IMG/VR virus record: IMGVR_UViG_3300025120_000112
Coordinates: 1-45,879 of that record
Strand: one strand, 5' to 3'
DNA from: a virus
DNA length: 45,879 nucleotides
Positions 1 through 7,646 of this stretch are shown here, in pieces; position 1 is the first letter of the stretch, and each line of letters starts with the position of its first letter. A program made the position numbers and the translations under genes. The notes beneath the pieces were generated by a model. That model was not told the origin of the DNA and did not search any database. It saw only the letters and a program-made list of their open reading frames with translations.

Positions 1-4
1 TATA

Positions 5-1024
5 ATGGCTGAAGCATATAGAAGAGACGGTATGTTAAATATCCCAACGCAAGCTGCGGCTGACGAAATGACATATGGGCGTCTGGGACGGCCTGCATAC
101 GATGCAACAATGACCGCAGGGCGTCAGGAGCTATTTAAAAATAAATTTGGCCCCTACATTGAAGCTAAAACTGGAGAAAAATTGCCTGACGGCCCCATAA
201 CCCTTGGCAGTGCAGAGGGAATTGATGTCCCTTTCAGCAGAACGCCGACAAGAGACATGGCTGCAGATAAATACGCAAGGCAGATTGGGGGCGAAAACTA
301 CAGCGCAGAAGACTACAGAAAAGCAGGCAATATGTTCGGTGGAGAGGGCCGTGGGTTTTACGGTATGGGATACGTTGACATACCCTTTGTTGGTGGCCTT
401 TTTGATGCAAAAGATGCGTCTGTGAGGCTTCAAGAAACAAAAGAAACAGATGATTTTTCCATCGCAAATGACAGGGCAATGGAGCAGTTACCATTTACTG
501 TAAGATTGGCCGCACTGTTGACCCCCCAAGATAATGTCATAAAGCAATATTATGACGGCAAGAAAGAAGACTTGGCTGATATGTTATTAGGCTTCGGAGA
601 GACAGCGATTGTTGCAAAATCTTTAAAATACACTGTCAAATCGATCCCTGCGGGGGCTATGGATTTTCTTTCAAAGTTTGCCCGAAAGGCAGAAGATGCG
701 CTACCCGCCAGCTTTGAAAGTATGATTAAGTCTGCAATGCCAAAAATGCCAAATGACTTTGCGTCAATAGCGCAGGCTGACGCTATTAGTGGGCTAAGAA
801 GAACGGACGGCAATCCGTATGACGTTCTCAGTCCACCAAATGTTAATACGGCTGGCGCACTAGCAAGTCTAACCAAAACACCACGGCCACCACAAGTTAT
901 GACACCAGACGCGCAGCGCACAAGAGAATTAATTTATGGCGAATTTGATCGCATGACAGCCGCAGAAAACGCAAGAATGATGGAAATGCAAAAACCCGCT
1001 GGTCCTTACGATGTCACTCAGTAG
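5..1024 (+). CDS. Unknown late-block protein, probably virion-associated
   Basis: 339 residues, soluble, no domain recognised. The N-terminal half is rich in Gly, Tyr and charged residues; one moderately hydrophobic stretch lies near residues 190-215; the C-terminus is Pro/Met rich. It sits between small virion-type genes (43.5-45.9 kb, across the presumed circular join) and the co-chaperonin/capsid genes, so a structural or head-assembly role is likely by position only. If the window is circular, its ATG overlaps the stop of the preceding gene (TAATG), so translation would be coupled; no strong ribosome binding site of its own is seen. Confidence 0.75.
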   Translation: MAEAYRRDGMLNIPTQAAADEMTYGRLGRPAYDATMTAGRQELFKNKFGPYIEAKTGEKLPDGPITLGSAEGIDVPFSRTPTRDMAADKYARQIGGENYSAEDYRKAGNMFGGEGRGFYGMGYVDIPFVGGLFDAKDASVRLQETKETDDFSIANDRAMEQLPFTVRLAALLTPQDNVIKQYYDGKKEDLADMLLGFGETAIVAKSLKYTVKSIPAGAMDFLSKFARKAEDALPASFESMIKSAMPKMPNDFASIAQADAISGLRRTDGNPYDVLSPPNVNTAGALASLTKTPRPPQVMTPDAQRTRELIYGEFDRMTAAENARMMEMQKPAGPYDVTQ

Positions 1025-1058
1025 AGCCAGCTTCCCCTCCCTGATGAAAGGAAATAAA

Positions 1059-1151
1059 ATGAAATATGGTAAAAAAAAATCTGCAAAGGTTGCAAAGAAA
1101 AAGAAAATGGTAAAGAAGGCTAAAAAGAAATCAATGAAGAGGGGATACTGA
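1059..1151 (+). CDS. Lysine-rich 30-residue peptide
   Basis: ATG preceded by AAAGGA eight bases upstream. The product is about half lysine, with alternating Lys and Ala/Val, like a histone tail or a nucleic-acid binding peptide. Its TGA overlaps the next possible ATG (TGATG). It may bind DNA or RNA in the head or neutralise charge during packaging; that is inference from composition alone. The good ribosome site and clean stop argue for a real gene. Confidence 0.55.
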   Translation: MKYGKKKSAKVAKKKKMVKKAKKKSMKRGY

Positions 1152-1273
1152 TGACAGACAATAAAGACGTAACGGTACACGTCACAGGCGTCTCCATGTC
1201 GGGAGGCGTTAAGAATGACAATAAGCGATCTGCTCCAGCAGATCAGAACCAATCTGGAAAAGAGACGGCTTGA
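1151..1273 (+). CDS. Possible 40-residue peptide, overlapped by next gene
   Basis: Begins at an ATG overlapping the stop of the lysine-rich peptide, with AGGGGA upstream. No recognisable domain. Its last 59 bases overlap the start of the gene at 1215 in another frame, which has its own GGGAGG site. It may be real or may simply be read-through space. Confidence 0.3.
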   Translation: MTDNKDVTVHVTGVSMSGGVKNDNKRSAPADQNQSGKETA

Positions 1274-1412
1274 AATAGCTGACGGTATGCTTCGGGGTCG
1301 AATGTCTGACTTTGAAACATATCACAAAAACGTGGGTATTGCAGAGGGGCTAGAACAAGCATCTGACGTAATACATGACACGATCAAAAATTTAAACGAA
1401 GAGGATGAATAA
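1215..1412 (+). CDS. Small helical conserved phage protein
   Basis: 65 residues, predicted almost wholly helical, with heptad-like Leu/Ile spacing (DLLQQIRTNLEKRR near the N-terminus, a second helix near residues 40-60) and an acidic C-terminus. GGGAGG lies eight bases before the ATG. It directly precedes the GroES-like gene. It has the look of a small assembly factor or dimeric adaptor, but no function can be assigned. Confidence 0.65.
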   Translation: MTISDLLQQIRTNLEKRRLEIADGMLRGRMSDFETYHKNVGIAEGLEQASDVIHDTIKNLNEEDE

Positions 1413-1413
1413 C

Positions 1414-1818
1414 ATGTCTCATCAACATGAACGCAGATACGAAGATGAAGAAACTGGTGCGACCATTGGTTCCCATCAAGTCCCAATTCCCATGAATTGG
1501 AAGGTCTTGGTTCAGCCAAATCAGGTAAAAATGAAGACCGCAGGCGGCATTTTGCTGCCAGATACCTCAAAAGACAACGAGGAATACCTAACCGCGCATG
1601 GCACCGTCTGTAAGATGGGTGACTTAGCGTATCGTGACCGCGACACAGGAGAACGCTGGAAGTCTGGCGTATTGCCAAAAATCGGTGATCGCGTGACCTA
1701 CGGCAAATACGCTGGTCAGAAAATCGTTGTGAAGGGCGTAAAGTTTCTATTGCTCAATGACGATGAGCTAACGTCCATTTTACCAGACGGCGTCGAAGTC
1801 GCCGCATATTTGGGGTAG
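1414..1818 (+). CDS. GroES-like co-chaperonin (Cpn10)
   Basis: 134 residues. The GroES pattern is clear: a first strand VLVQPNQVK (31-39), a mobile-loop-like segment KTAGGILLP (41-49) where the GroEL-binding hydrophobic tripeptide sits, then GTVCKMGD (63-70), a charged roof-type hairpin (71-85), GDRVTYGKYAG (91-101) and a final strand pair ending ELTSIL (118-123). About 27 extra N-terminal residues and a short tail make it longer than the usual 97. Known relatives such as T4 gp31 replace host GroES to fold capsid protein. It lies just before scaffold and major capsid genes, so the same job is inferred. The ATG at 1414 is chosen because GAGG lies nine bases upstream; an in-frame ATG at 1405 lacks spacing. 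Confidence 0.85.
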   Translation: MSHQHERRYEDEETGATIGSHQVPIPMNWKVLVQPNQVKMKTAGGILLPDTSKDNEEYLTAHGTVCKMGDLAYRDRDTGERWKSGVLPKIGDRVTYGKYAGQKIVVKGVKFLLLNDDELTSILPDGVEVAAYLG

Positions 1819-1822
1819 AGCC

Positions 1823-2743
1823 ATGTCAGAACAAGAAAAAATTCTTGAAGAAATCGAGGCCGAAATCCAAGCGGCCAAGGAAGGCAAGGAGGATGATTTT
1901 GAAATAGAAATCACCGACGAGCCAAAGCCAAAGCCTGAGAAGCCACAGGAAGCCTCTGTGGAGGCCGCTGATGATCAGGAGCCAGACTATGGGCCAAAGG
2001 TGCAGAAGCGCATTAGCAAGCTCGTAGCGCAGCGCAGAGAGGCTGAAATACAAGCGCGGCAAATACAAGAGCATAACGCGCAACTGCAAAAGCGGCTAGA
2101 GCGTCTGGAGCAGGGATCGCAGCAAAACGCTGAACAGGAGTTCAACACGCGATACCAGCAAACAAAGCAGGCGCTGCACAAGGCGGTTGAAGAGGGCGAC
2201 ACAGATGCCCAAGTCAACTTTCAAGAGCAAATGGCTGACATGAGAGCGGCCATGCGCGTGGCACAGGCCACCGATCAGTATCGGCGGCAGGATATGCAGC
2301 GTCAGCAGCAACGCCAACAACAGCAGCCACAGCGTCAGCAACAGGCGCAAGGCAATCAGCCACCTGAGAAAGCAATGTCATGGTGGCAGCAAAATAACTG
2401 GTTTAATGCCACAGGTTTTGAACGAGAAACAGCCGCTGCACGGGCCATAGATGTGCAATTAGATTTGGAAGGGTTCGACAAGAATAGCGACGAATATTAC
2501 GCGCAACTTAACGGACGTTTACAAAAAGTATTTCCTGAGTTAAAGTCAGGGCCAAGTCCGAAGCAAAGACCAAAAGGTAGGTCTCCAGTCGCCCCCACTA
2601 CGGGCGGGTCTTCAGCTTATAAGGGCAATCGTGTGCGTATGACGCAAGAGCAGCTTAGAATGGCTAGGGAACTTGGTATAAACGATGAACGTGGTCTCAA
2701 GAAATATGAAGCCGAAATTCGCCGTCAACAGAGGGAACAATAG
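1823..2743 (+). CDS. Scaffolding protein (capsid assembly)
   Basis: 306 residues, very acidic N-terminus, long Glu/Gln/Arg coiled coil (about 60-180), a polyglutamine tract (about 157-178), then a compact basic C-terminal part (about 185-306) with WWQQNNWFNA and an AARAIDVQLDLEGF helix. Composition, coiled coil and place just before capsid genes match podovirus scaffold proteins, which line the procapsid and leave before packaging. No protease motif is seen. The CAG/CAA repeats in the DNA simply encode the Gln tract. Confidence 0.8.
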   Translation: MSEQEKILEEIEAEIQAAKEGKEDDFEIEITDEPKPKPEKPQEASVEAADDQEPDYGPKVQKRISKLVAQRREAEIQARQIQEHNAQLQKRLERLEQGSQQNAEQEFNTRYQQTKQALHKAVEEGDTDAQVNFQEQMADMRAAMRVAQATDQYRRQDMQRQQQRQQQQPQRQQQAQGNQPPEKAMSWWQQNNWFNATGFERETAAARAIDVQLDLEGFDKNSDEYYAQLNGRLQKVFPELKSGPSPKQRPKGRSPVAPTTGGSSAYKGNRVRMTQEQLRMARELGINDERGLKKYEAEIRRQQREQ

Positions 2744-2745
2744 TC

Positions 2746-3228
2746 ATGCCTGAGAAAAGAAATGTTCGTGCAGAACAATCACGATCTTCCACCCGCGACG
2801 AGCAATCTCGCACAGAAGCGGCGTGGAAACCACCAGCACTGTTGGACGCACCAGAAGCCCGTCCCGGCTATGTCCAACGCTGGGTCGCAACCTCGATTCA
2901 AGGGAAAGACACCCCCGACAACGTGTATAAAAGAATGCGCGAAGGTTGGGAGCCACGCTCTGCTGACACTGTGAAAGAAAAGTTGTTTCCGACTATCAAT
3001 CATGGGCAGTGGACAGGATCAATTGGGATTGAAGGAATGTTGCTTTGCGAAATGCCAAAGGAACGTCATGCCGCGCAAAAACGGTATTACGAAGGCAAAA
3101 ACGAAGAGCAAAATGAAGCAGTCTCAGGAGAGCTTGATGCGTTTGGACGGCGTAGTGGGCAGACGTTCTATCAAGAGCGTAAGTCCGAAGTAAGTCGCGG
3201 CAGAACACTTTCTGCCATGAGCGATTAA
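2746..3228 (+). CDS. Conserved protein next to capsid genes, function unknown
   Basis: 160 residues, charged, no membrane segment. A disordered Arg/Glu/Ser-rich start leads to a core with WKPPALLDAPEARPGYVQRW (27-46) and MREGWEP. I recall similar proteins between scaffold and capsid genes in marine podoviruses, with no assigned role. Starts two bases after the scaffold stop. Candidates are a minor head protein or assembly factor. Confidence 0.7.
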   Translation: MPEKRNVRAEQSRSSTRDEQSRTEAAWKPPALLDAPEARPGYVQRWVATSIQGKDTPDNVYKRMREGWEPRSADTVKEKLFPTINHGQWTGSIGIEGMLLCEMPKERHAAQKRYYEGKNEEQNEAVSGELDAFGRRSGQTFYQERKSEVSRGRTLSAMSD

Positions 3229-3251
3229 CCTTAACGCTATAGGAGCGAAAA

Positions 3252-3803
3252 ATGGCAAATGTAGACGCCGCATTCGGGTTTGTACCCGTCCGTCACATGA
3301 GCGGTAATGCACCTCGCACCAATAAATATACCATTACGTCTGGTTTGGCTGAGAACATCTTTTCGGGTGATCTTTGCATTCTGACAGCAGATGGGGTTAT
3401 CACACCTCACACTGCGACAGAAACCAACAATATCGGTGTGTTTGACGGTGTGTCGTACACTGCCTCTGATGGTTCATATGTATACAGTGAGTATTGGCCG
3501 TCAGGAACAACAGCTACAGATATATGTGCATATGTTTATGACGATCCATATATCGTGTATAAAGTCCAGTCTGATGGATCGCCTGCACAGACAAATATCG
3601 GCAACTGCGCCGATGTTGTTGCTGGAACAGGTTCCACAATAACTGGAAGGTCAGCGTTTGAGTTGAACTCAACAATGGGTACTGGCACAGCAAGTGCCAA
3701 AATCATCGCATTGTATGATTCACCAGATAATGCTTTCGGCGCAAACGCAGTGGTTGAGGTGCTTGTAAACGAGCATATTCTCAAAGCCACCGCTGGTATA
3801 TAA
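3252..3803 (+). CDS. Capsid decoration-like structural protein
   Basis: 183 residues, beta-rich, starting MANVDAAFGFVPVRHMSG, a start style I associate with phage head decoration/stabilisation proteins placed directly upstream of the major capsid gene. Small residues, Thr, Ser and Gly dominate. The ribosome site TAGGAGCG precedes the ATG. Probably sits on the outside of the capsid lattice (inference). Confidence 0.65.
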   Translation: MANVDAAFGFVPVRHMSGNAPRTNKYTITSGLAENIFSGDLCILTADGVITPHTATETNNIGVFDGVSYTASDGSYVYSEYWPSGTTATDICAYVYDDPYIVYKVQSDGSPAQTNIGNCADVVAGTGSTITGRSAFELNSTMGTGTASAKIIALYDSPDNAFGANAVVEVLVNEHILKATAGI

Positions 3804-3817
3804 GGAGGGCATGAACA

Positions 3818-4726
3818 ATGGCAATGAATAGAGCGAGTTTTGCAAAAACTCTAGAGCCGGGTCTGAACACTCTCTTTGGACTTGAGTACGACAGCTATCC
3901 CGCTGAATACGAGGCCGTCTTTGAATCGAATAGCTCTCAAAAGGCTTACGAGGAAGACGTACTTTTGAGTGGATTTGGACAAGCGCCAACAAAAACTGAA
4001 GGTGGAGCCGTCTCTTATGACAGTGCAAGCCAACAGTGGACTGCGCGTTACCAGCACGAAACCATCGCCTTGGCGTTCTCAATCACTGAGGAAGCTGAAG
4101 AAGATGGTCAGTATGGTTCGCTGGCTTCGCGCTACACAAAGGCGCTGGCACGTTCAATGGCATCGACCAAAGAGATCAAGGCCGCTAACGTCTTGAATAA
4201 CGCTCAAGCCGCTGGATTTACTGGTGGTGACGGTCAAACCATGTTGAGTGCATCGCACCCAACACAGAACGGCAACCAGTCCAACGTGCTTGCCACGGCG
4301 GCTGATCTGTCCGAAACATCTCTTGAGTCGATCCTGATTAACATCAGCGACATGAAAGATGATCGTGGCCTTCGCATTGCGGCACAAGGTATGCAATTGG
4401 TTATTCCAACTGCTTATCAGTTCACCGCAGAGCGTCTGCTGGAATCAGCATTGCGGCCAAGCACTGCCGATAACGACATCAACGCGATTAAGGCTGGTGG
4501 TTATCTGCCACGGGGCTATCACATCATGCGCCGTCTGACCGATCCAGATGCGTTCTTTATTACCACTGACGTTCCAGATGGTCTGAAGCACTTCACCCGT
4601 TCAGCAATGAAAAAGGGTATGGAAGGCGACTTTGAGACTGGCAACGTGCGGTATAAAGTTCGTGAGCGTTACAGCTTCGGTTTTACCGACTGGCGCGGCA
4701 TCTTCGGAACCGAAGGCGCAGCATAA
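3818..4726 (+). CDS. Major capsid protein (HK97 fold, Mu gpT-like)
   Basis: 302 residues. The layout resembles Mu gpT-type major head subunits: N-terminal arm, QQWTARYQHETIALAFSITEEAEEDG strand-helix region (about 70-95), a long helix with ALARSMASTKEIKAANVLNNA (about 106-126), an H-P containing loop, an A-domain with VIPTAYQFTAERLL (about 190-203), and a C-terminal strand YKVRERYSFGFTDWRGIFG. AGGAGG lies nine bases before this ATG; an ATG at 3811 is out of frame and aborts. No cleavage domain is obvious. A strong terminator follows, as expected for the most expressed late gene. Confidence 0.85.
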   Translation: MAMNRASFAKTLEPGLNTLFGLEYDSYPAEYEAVFESNSSQKAYEEDVLLSGFGQAPTKTEGGAVSYDSASQQWTARYQHETIALAFSITEEAEEDGQYGSLASRYTKALARSMASTKEIKAANVLNNAQAAGFTGGDGQTMLSASHPTQNGNQSNVLATAADLSETSLESILINISDMKDDRGLRIAAQGMQLVIPTAYQFTAERLLESALRPSTADNDINAIKAGGYLPRGYHIMRRLTDPDAFFITTDVPDGLKHFTRSAMKKGMEGDFETGNVRYKVRERYSFGFTDWRGIFGTEGAA

Positions 4727-4762
4727 ACAACCCACTCTCCTCTTCCTTGTTGGGTCAAACTG

Positions 4763-4789
4763 GGGCGGTCTTCGGATCGCCCTTTTTTT
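4763..4789 (+). terminator. Rho-independent terminator after capsid gene
   Basis: An 8-bp stem, GGGCGGTC with GATCGCCC (one G-U pair), closed by a TTCG tetraloop and followed by seven T. It ends the capsid operon. A near-copy stands at 5905. Confidence 0.9.
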
Positions 4790-4826
4790 ATTTTAAATAA
4801 AAATGCATTTTATTTGTATCTGCCTA

Positions 4827-4854
4827 TTGTATTCTTGACTGTATCCCTTATATC
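4827..4854 (+). promoter_or_regulatory. Candidate promoter for the 4.9-5.9 kb genes
   Basis: TTGTAT (4827-4832), 16-bp spacer, TATATC (4849-4854), just after the capsid terminator. It shares TTGTATTC and CTTATAT, at equal spacing, with the leftward promoter at 25.4 kb. GTATC repeats occur in and before it. Confidence 0.5.
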
Positions 4855-4884
4855 AATCATAAGCGAAACAGAGGAGAGACAAAA

Positions 4885-5250
4885 ATGGAACTTAAAGCAG
4901 TAAAAAACGGCGCAGATTATGAGATCAGCGCCCTTCACGGGGACACATGGTTTTTGGTAGGAAAATTTGCTGATTGTGAGTTTGGTCGTTATGTTTTTGA
5001 AACAGATGATCCAGAGTTGAACAATTATTATAATTGTCATTTTGAAGCTGCTGACGAAGTTAGCATTTACGATTTGACATCGCAGCTTCGGGTTTTTCGT
5101 TCAGCGTATGAAGAAATAGAAGCAGAAACCGAAGCAGATATGGCTGCTGATCGCGCAAATGAAGCGGCTGCTAATCGTTATTGGGAAGATCGCGGCTGGG
5201 AAGATAAGTTCATCGAAGAAGATATGGGTCGTTCTCCATTCGGTCGTTAA
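4885..5250 (+). CDS. Acidic accessory protein, unknown
   Basis: 121 residues, strongly acidic. The N-terminal half looks beta (MELKAVKNGADYEISALHGD), the C-terminal half is an Ala/Glu helix with a Trp-rich end. GAGGAGA precedes the ATG. It is the first of three small genes between two terminators and behind their own candidate promoter, so they may be expressed at a different time from the surrounding virion genes. Confidence 0.65.
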   Translation: MELKAVKNGADYEISALHGDTWFLVGKFADCEFGRYVFETDDPELNNYYNCHFEAADEVSIYDLTSQLRVFRSAYEEIEAETEADMAADRANEAAANRYWEDRGWEDKFIEEDMGRSPFGR

Positions 5251-5257
5251 TCAAAGC

Positions 5258-5274
5258 GGGGGCCACGCGCCCCC
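5258..5274 (+). repeat. GC-rich intergenic hairpin, copy 1
   Basis: GGGGGC, loop CACGC, GCCCCC. No T-run follows; the next gene's ribosome site comes just after it. The same 17 bases recur at 5572, and a near-copy lies on the other strand at 24130. Confidence 0.8.
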
Positions 5275-5293
5275 ATTCAACTAGGAGGAAAAA

Positions 5294-5563
5294 ATGAAAA
5301 TTACAAAAATATATGATGGTCGGACAGTGGGCGAAATGGACGAAGGCCGTAAGTTTTTTATTCGGGCAGAGTTTTCTGAAAATGGTCAGAAATATATCGG
5401 ATGGGAAAACCAAGGCTTGCACAGGTTCACTCGTGAAGTGGTCATAAACGGTTTTAAAAAATGGTATCTTGTCCCGCGCAAATCTCGCTTGGAAAAAGAT
5501 ATGCTGAACCTAATCTACGAAAACGAAAACAAAATCAAAGCTGGAGGTTGTGTAAAATTTTAA
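5294..5563 (+). CDS. Small basic/beta protein, unknown
   Basis: 89 residues with AGGAGG upstream. Beta-rich start (MKITKIYDGRTVGEM), basic patch KKWYLVPRKSRLEK near residues 55-70. No family recognised. Flanked on both sides by the identical GC hairpin. Confidence 0.6.
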   Translation: MKITKIYDGRTVGEMDEGRKFFIRAEFSENGQKYIGWENQGLHRFTREVVINGFKKWYLVPRKSRLEKDMLNLIYENENKIKAGGCVKF

Positions 5564-5571
5564 ACTGCAAC

Positions 5572-5588
5572 GGGGGCCACGCGCCCCC
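5572..5588 (+). repeat. GC-rich intergenic hairpin, copy 2
   Basis: Identical to the hairpin at 5258: GGGGGC, loop CACGC, GCCCCC, again directly before a ribosome binding site (AAAGGAG). Confidence 0.8.
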
Positions 5589-5613
5589 ATCCAAAAATCC
5601 AAAGGAGAAAAAA

Positions 5614-5877
5614 ATGGCAATAATCAATGTAACTGCAACGGTCAATGTGCAACGCACAAAAACAATTAAGATCAAGGTGCGGGTTAAGGACGTAAAGGAT
5701 TGGCTGCGAGAAAATTACGGCACTCCCTCAGAGCATGGGTATGAATGGAACGAAGATCATATCTTGCAGGAATATCTGGAAGAGGTCGAGCCAACAGCAT
5801 TTGATGATCTTGATGGAGACATTGAAGATGTCACCGATGGAGATTGGGAGTTCGGCACCGCAGAAAGCGAAACATAA
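5614..5877 (+). CDS. Small acidic protein, unknown
   Basis: 87 residues. The start at 5614 follows AAAGGAG; an in-frame start further upstream would run through the hairpin and the preceding gene. A beta N-terminus (INVTATVNVQRTKTIKIKVRV) suggests a small barrel or ferredoxin-like fold; the C-terminal 40 residues are very acidic, as in DNA-mimic proteins, though this is only composition. Confidence 0.65.
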   Translation: MAIINVTATVNVQRTKTIKIKVRVKDVKDWLRENYGTPSEHGYEWNEDHILQEYLEEVEPTAFDDLDGDIEDVTDGDWEFGTAESET

Positions 5878-5880
5878 CAC

Positions 5881-5934
5881 TAACGCCGTTAGCGTTACAA
5901 AAAAGGGCGGTCTTCGGATCGCTCTTTCTTTTTG
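5881..5934 (+). terminator. Terminator after the small-gene cluster
   Basis: First a TAACGC/GCGTTA hairpin (5881-5897), then an 8-bp stem GGGCGGTC with GATCGCTC (5905-5924, two G-U pairs) with a TTCG loop and a T-rich tail. The second stem is a near-copy of the capsid terminator. Confidence 0.85.
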
Positions 5935-6011
5935 TTCAGACCTGTTGTATTGTGCCGACATCCCTGACAGCCGCACAATGTGGCTGACACTTGCCACGAC
6001 AGGAGATCATC

Positions 6012-6494
6012 ATGGCTAATACAACATTCACAGGCCCAGTACGGTCTGAAAATGGCTTTCAAGACATTACGAAAAATACAACAACAGGCGCTGTCACAAG
6101 CACAATGACGCTTCAAACATATGAAGCAACCATAACTGTTGCAAATGGCGCAACCACAGGCAAAGAAGCGGCCATTGGTATCCCAGTGAACTTTATTCCT
6201 ATGGGCGTAACCATTGCAGTAACCACTGCGGCTGCAAATGCAGTTAATCTTCAAGACATTGGTACTGACACTGATACAGATGGTTATGTAGACGGCATTA
6301 GTGTTGCAGTTAACAGCGTAGGATTTAAAGGCTTCTTTGGATGCAACGGTGTGTTGGGCATGTCAGGCTTTACGACAGGCGCAAGTGGCCTTGTAGGTGA
6401 TGAAGTTGAACTTGTTGTGTCAGGTGATCCCGGTGGTGATACAGTAATTGTTCTAAAATTCTTTGGAATATCTAGCTCTTCGGATGCATCTTAA
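6012..6494 (+). CDS. Virion structural protein, beta-rich
   Basis: 160 residues starting MANTTFTGPVRSENGFQ, a start I associate with decoration or virion proteins of marine podoviruses. Thr, Gly and Val rich, no charge clusters, last residues a Ser tail. AGGAG lies six bases before the chosen ATG; an upstream in-frame ATG at 5991 has no such site. Role on the virion surface is inferred. Confidence 0.65.
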   Translation: MANTTFTGPVRSENGFQDITKNTTTGAVTSTMTLQTYEATITVANGATTGKEAAIGIPVNFIPMGVTIAVTTAAANAVNLQDIGTDTDTDGYVDGISVAVNSVGFKGFFGCNGVLGMSGFTTGASGLVGDEVELVVSGDPGGDTVIVLKFFGISSSSDAS

Positions 6495-6518
6495 TTGGTG
6501 GGGCTTCGGCCCCATCAA
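6495..6518 (+). repeat. TTCG-loop intergenic hairpin
   Basis: A 10-bp stem (one G-T pair) centred on GGGGC-TTCG-GCCCC, between two virion genes. It lacks a T-run, so it may stabilise or process mRNA rather than end it. Confidence 0.75.
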
Positions 6519-6539
6519 CAATTTATAGGAGGGTCATAG

Positions 6540-6953
6540 ATGGCTAACATTACAAGTGTGAAAACGATTACTGAAAACACCAGTGAAGTAGTCATGGCAT
6601 TCCAATTGCAATATGTTGATACTGGCGATGAGGATGCCGTGAAAAAAGTTGATGTCTCAACTTTGGCAAAAAGCGCAAACGGTGCGTCCTGCAATTCGGT
6701 AAGTCTTCTGGAATGCTGGTGGATAATCCAAGGCATGACAGTCATGGTGGAGGCAGACGCAGGCACAGATGTCATTATGATGCACATGGCTGCTGATGAC
6801 ATTGGATACCAAGACTTCAGCAAATTTGGTGGATTGCCATCGACGGTAGAATATGGAAGCACAACTGGTGATGTCCTATTCACAACAACTGGCCTTGGGG
6901 CCGCTGGCGATACATATAATATCGTCATGCGGATGAAAAAACATTACGCATAG
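6540..6953 (+). CDS. Virion protein, probable head or tail accessory
   Basis: 137 residues, mixed beta with a Cys/Trp-containing helix (SLLECWWIIQGM). AGGAGG precedes the ATG. It pairs with the 6012 gene and precedes the tail adaptor, so a small structural protein is likely. No family assigned. Confidence 0.6.
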   Translation: MANITSVKTITENTSEVVMAFQLQYVDTGDEDAVKKVDVSTLAKSANGASCNSVSLLECWWIIQGMTVMVEADAGTDVIMMHMAADDIGYQDFSKFGGLPSTVEYGSTTGDVLFTTTGLGAAGDTYNIVMRMKKHYA

Positions 6954-6962
6954 GATTGCTTC

Positions 6963-7646
6963 ATGGCACTATCAGGCACAGTAGCGTTTCGCCCAGATGT
7001 TGAAGAAATCATCGCAGAGGCATTTGAGCGATGTGGGATCGATCCGCAAACCCAAACAGGTTATAAGGCTGTGTCTGCACGGCGCAGCCTAAATCTGTTG
7101 TTTAGTGAGTGGGCCAACAGAGGCATCAATTACTGGGCAGTTGAGCAAAGAACCCTGACGCTGGTAAAAGACCAGACAACGCCGTACACGCTTCCTGCTG
7201 GCACTATCGACATTATGGACGCCGTCATTAGAGATAGCGCAGGCACGGACACGTCTGACCAAATCATCAATCGTGTGTCTATTGCGGATTATAACCAACT
7301 GCCAAACAAAACATCTTCGGGAAAACCATCACAGTATATGCTAGACAAGCAATATACGCCGCTGATTTACATCTGGCAAATACCAGACGTGACCACATAC
7401 AGTTTAAATTATTGGTCAGTAAACCAGCTAGATGACATCACGGCCAGCAATCAAGACGCTGACGTGCCATATCGATGGAGCGATTGCATTTGCGCGGGGC
7501 TGGCAAGCAAGCTGGCGCTGAAAAATGCTCCAGACAGGTTTCAAGTGTTGAACGAAATCTACGAAAGGGCATTCACGTTTGCGGCAGCGTCCGACAATGA
7601 CGGCGTAAGTTTGAGGGTTCAGCCAACTGCGCTGAATTTATATTAA
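6963..7646 (+). CDS. Head-to-tail adaptor (P22 gp4-like)
   Basis: 227 residues. The pattern resembles the P22 gp4/T7 tail-tubular-A class: N-terminal helices with EEIIAEAFERCGI (about 11-23), then ARRSLNLLFSEWANRGINYW (about 39-58), a beta section with TLTLVKDQTTPYTLP, and a C-terminal helix region with ASKLALKNAP. Such proteins form a dodecamer under the portal and start the short tail. Its stop overlaps the next ATG (TTAATGG). Confidence 0.75.
   Translation: MALSGTVAFRPDVEEIIAEAFERCGIDPQTQTGYKAVSARRSLNLLFSEWANRGINYWAVEQRTLTLVKDQTTPYTLPAGTIDIMDAVIRDSAGTDTSDQIINRVSIADYNQLPNKTSSGKPSQYMLDKQYTPLIYIWQIPDVTTYSLNYWSVNQLDDITASNQDADVPYRWSDCICAGLASKLALKNAPDRFQVLNEIYERAFTFAAASDNDGVSLRVQPTALNLY

Noticed and set aside
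2300-2350. CAG/CAA repeat as a DNA repeat element
   Set aside because: It encodes the glutamine tract of the scaffold protein.
4835-4863. TTGACT promoter after the capsid terminator
   Set aside because: Its -10 at 17-18 bp (CATAAG/ATAAGC) is poor; the overlapping TTGTAT-16-TATATC is better.
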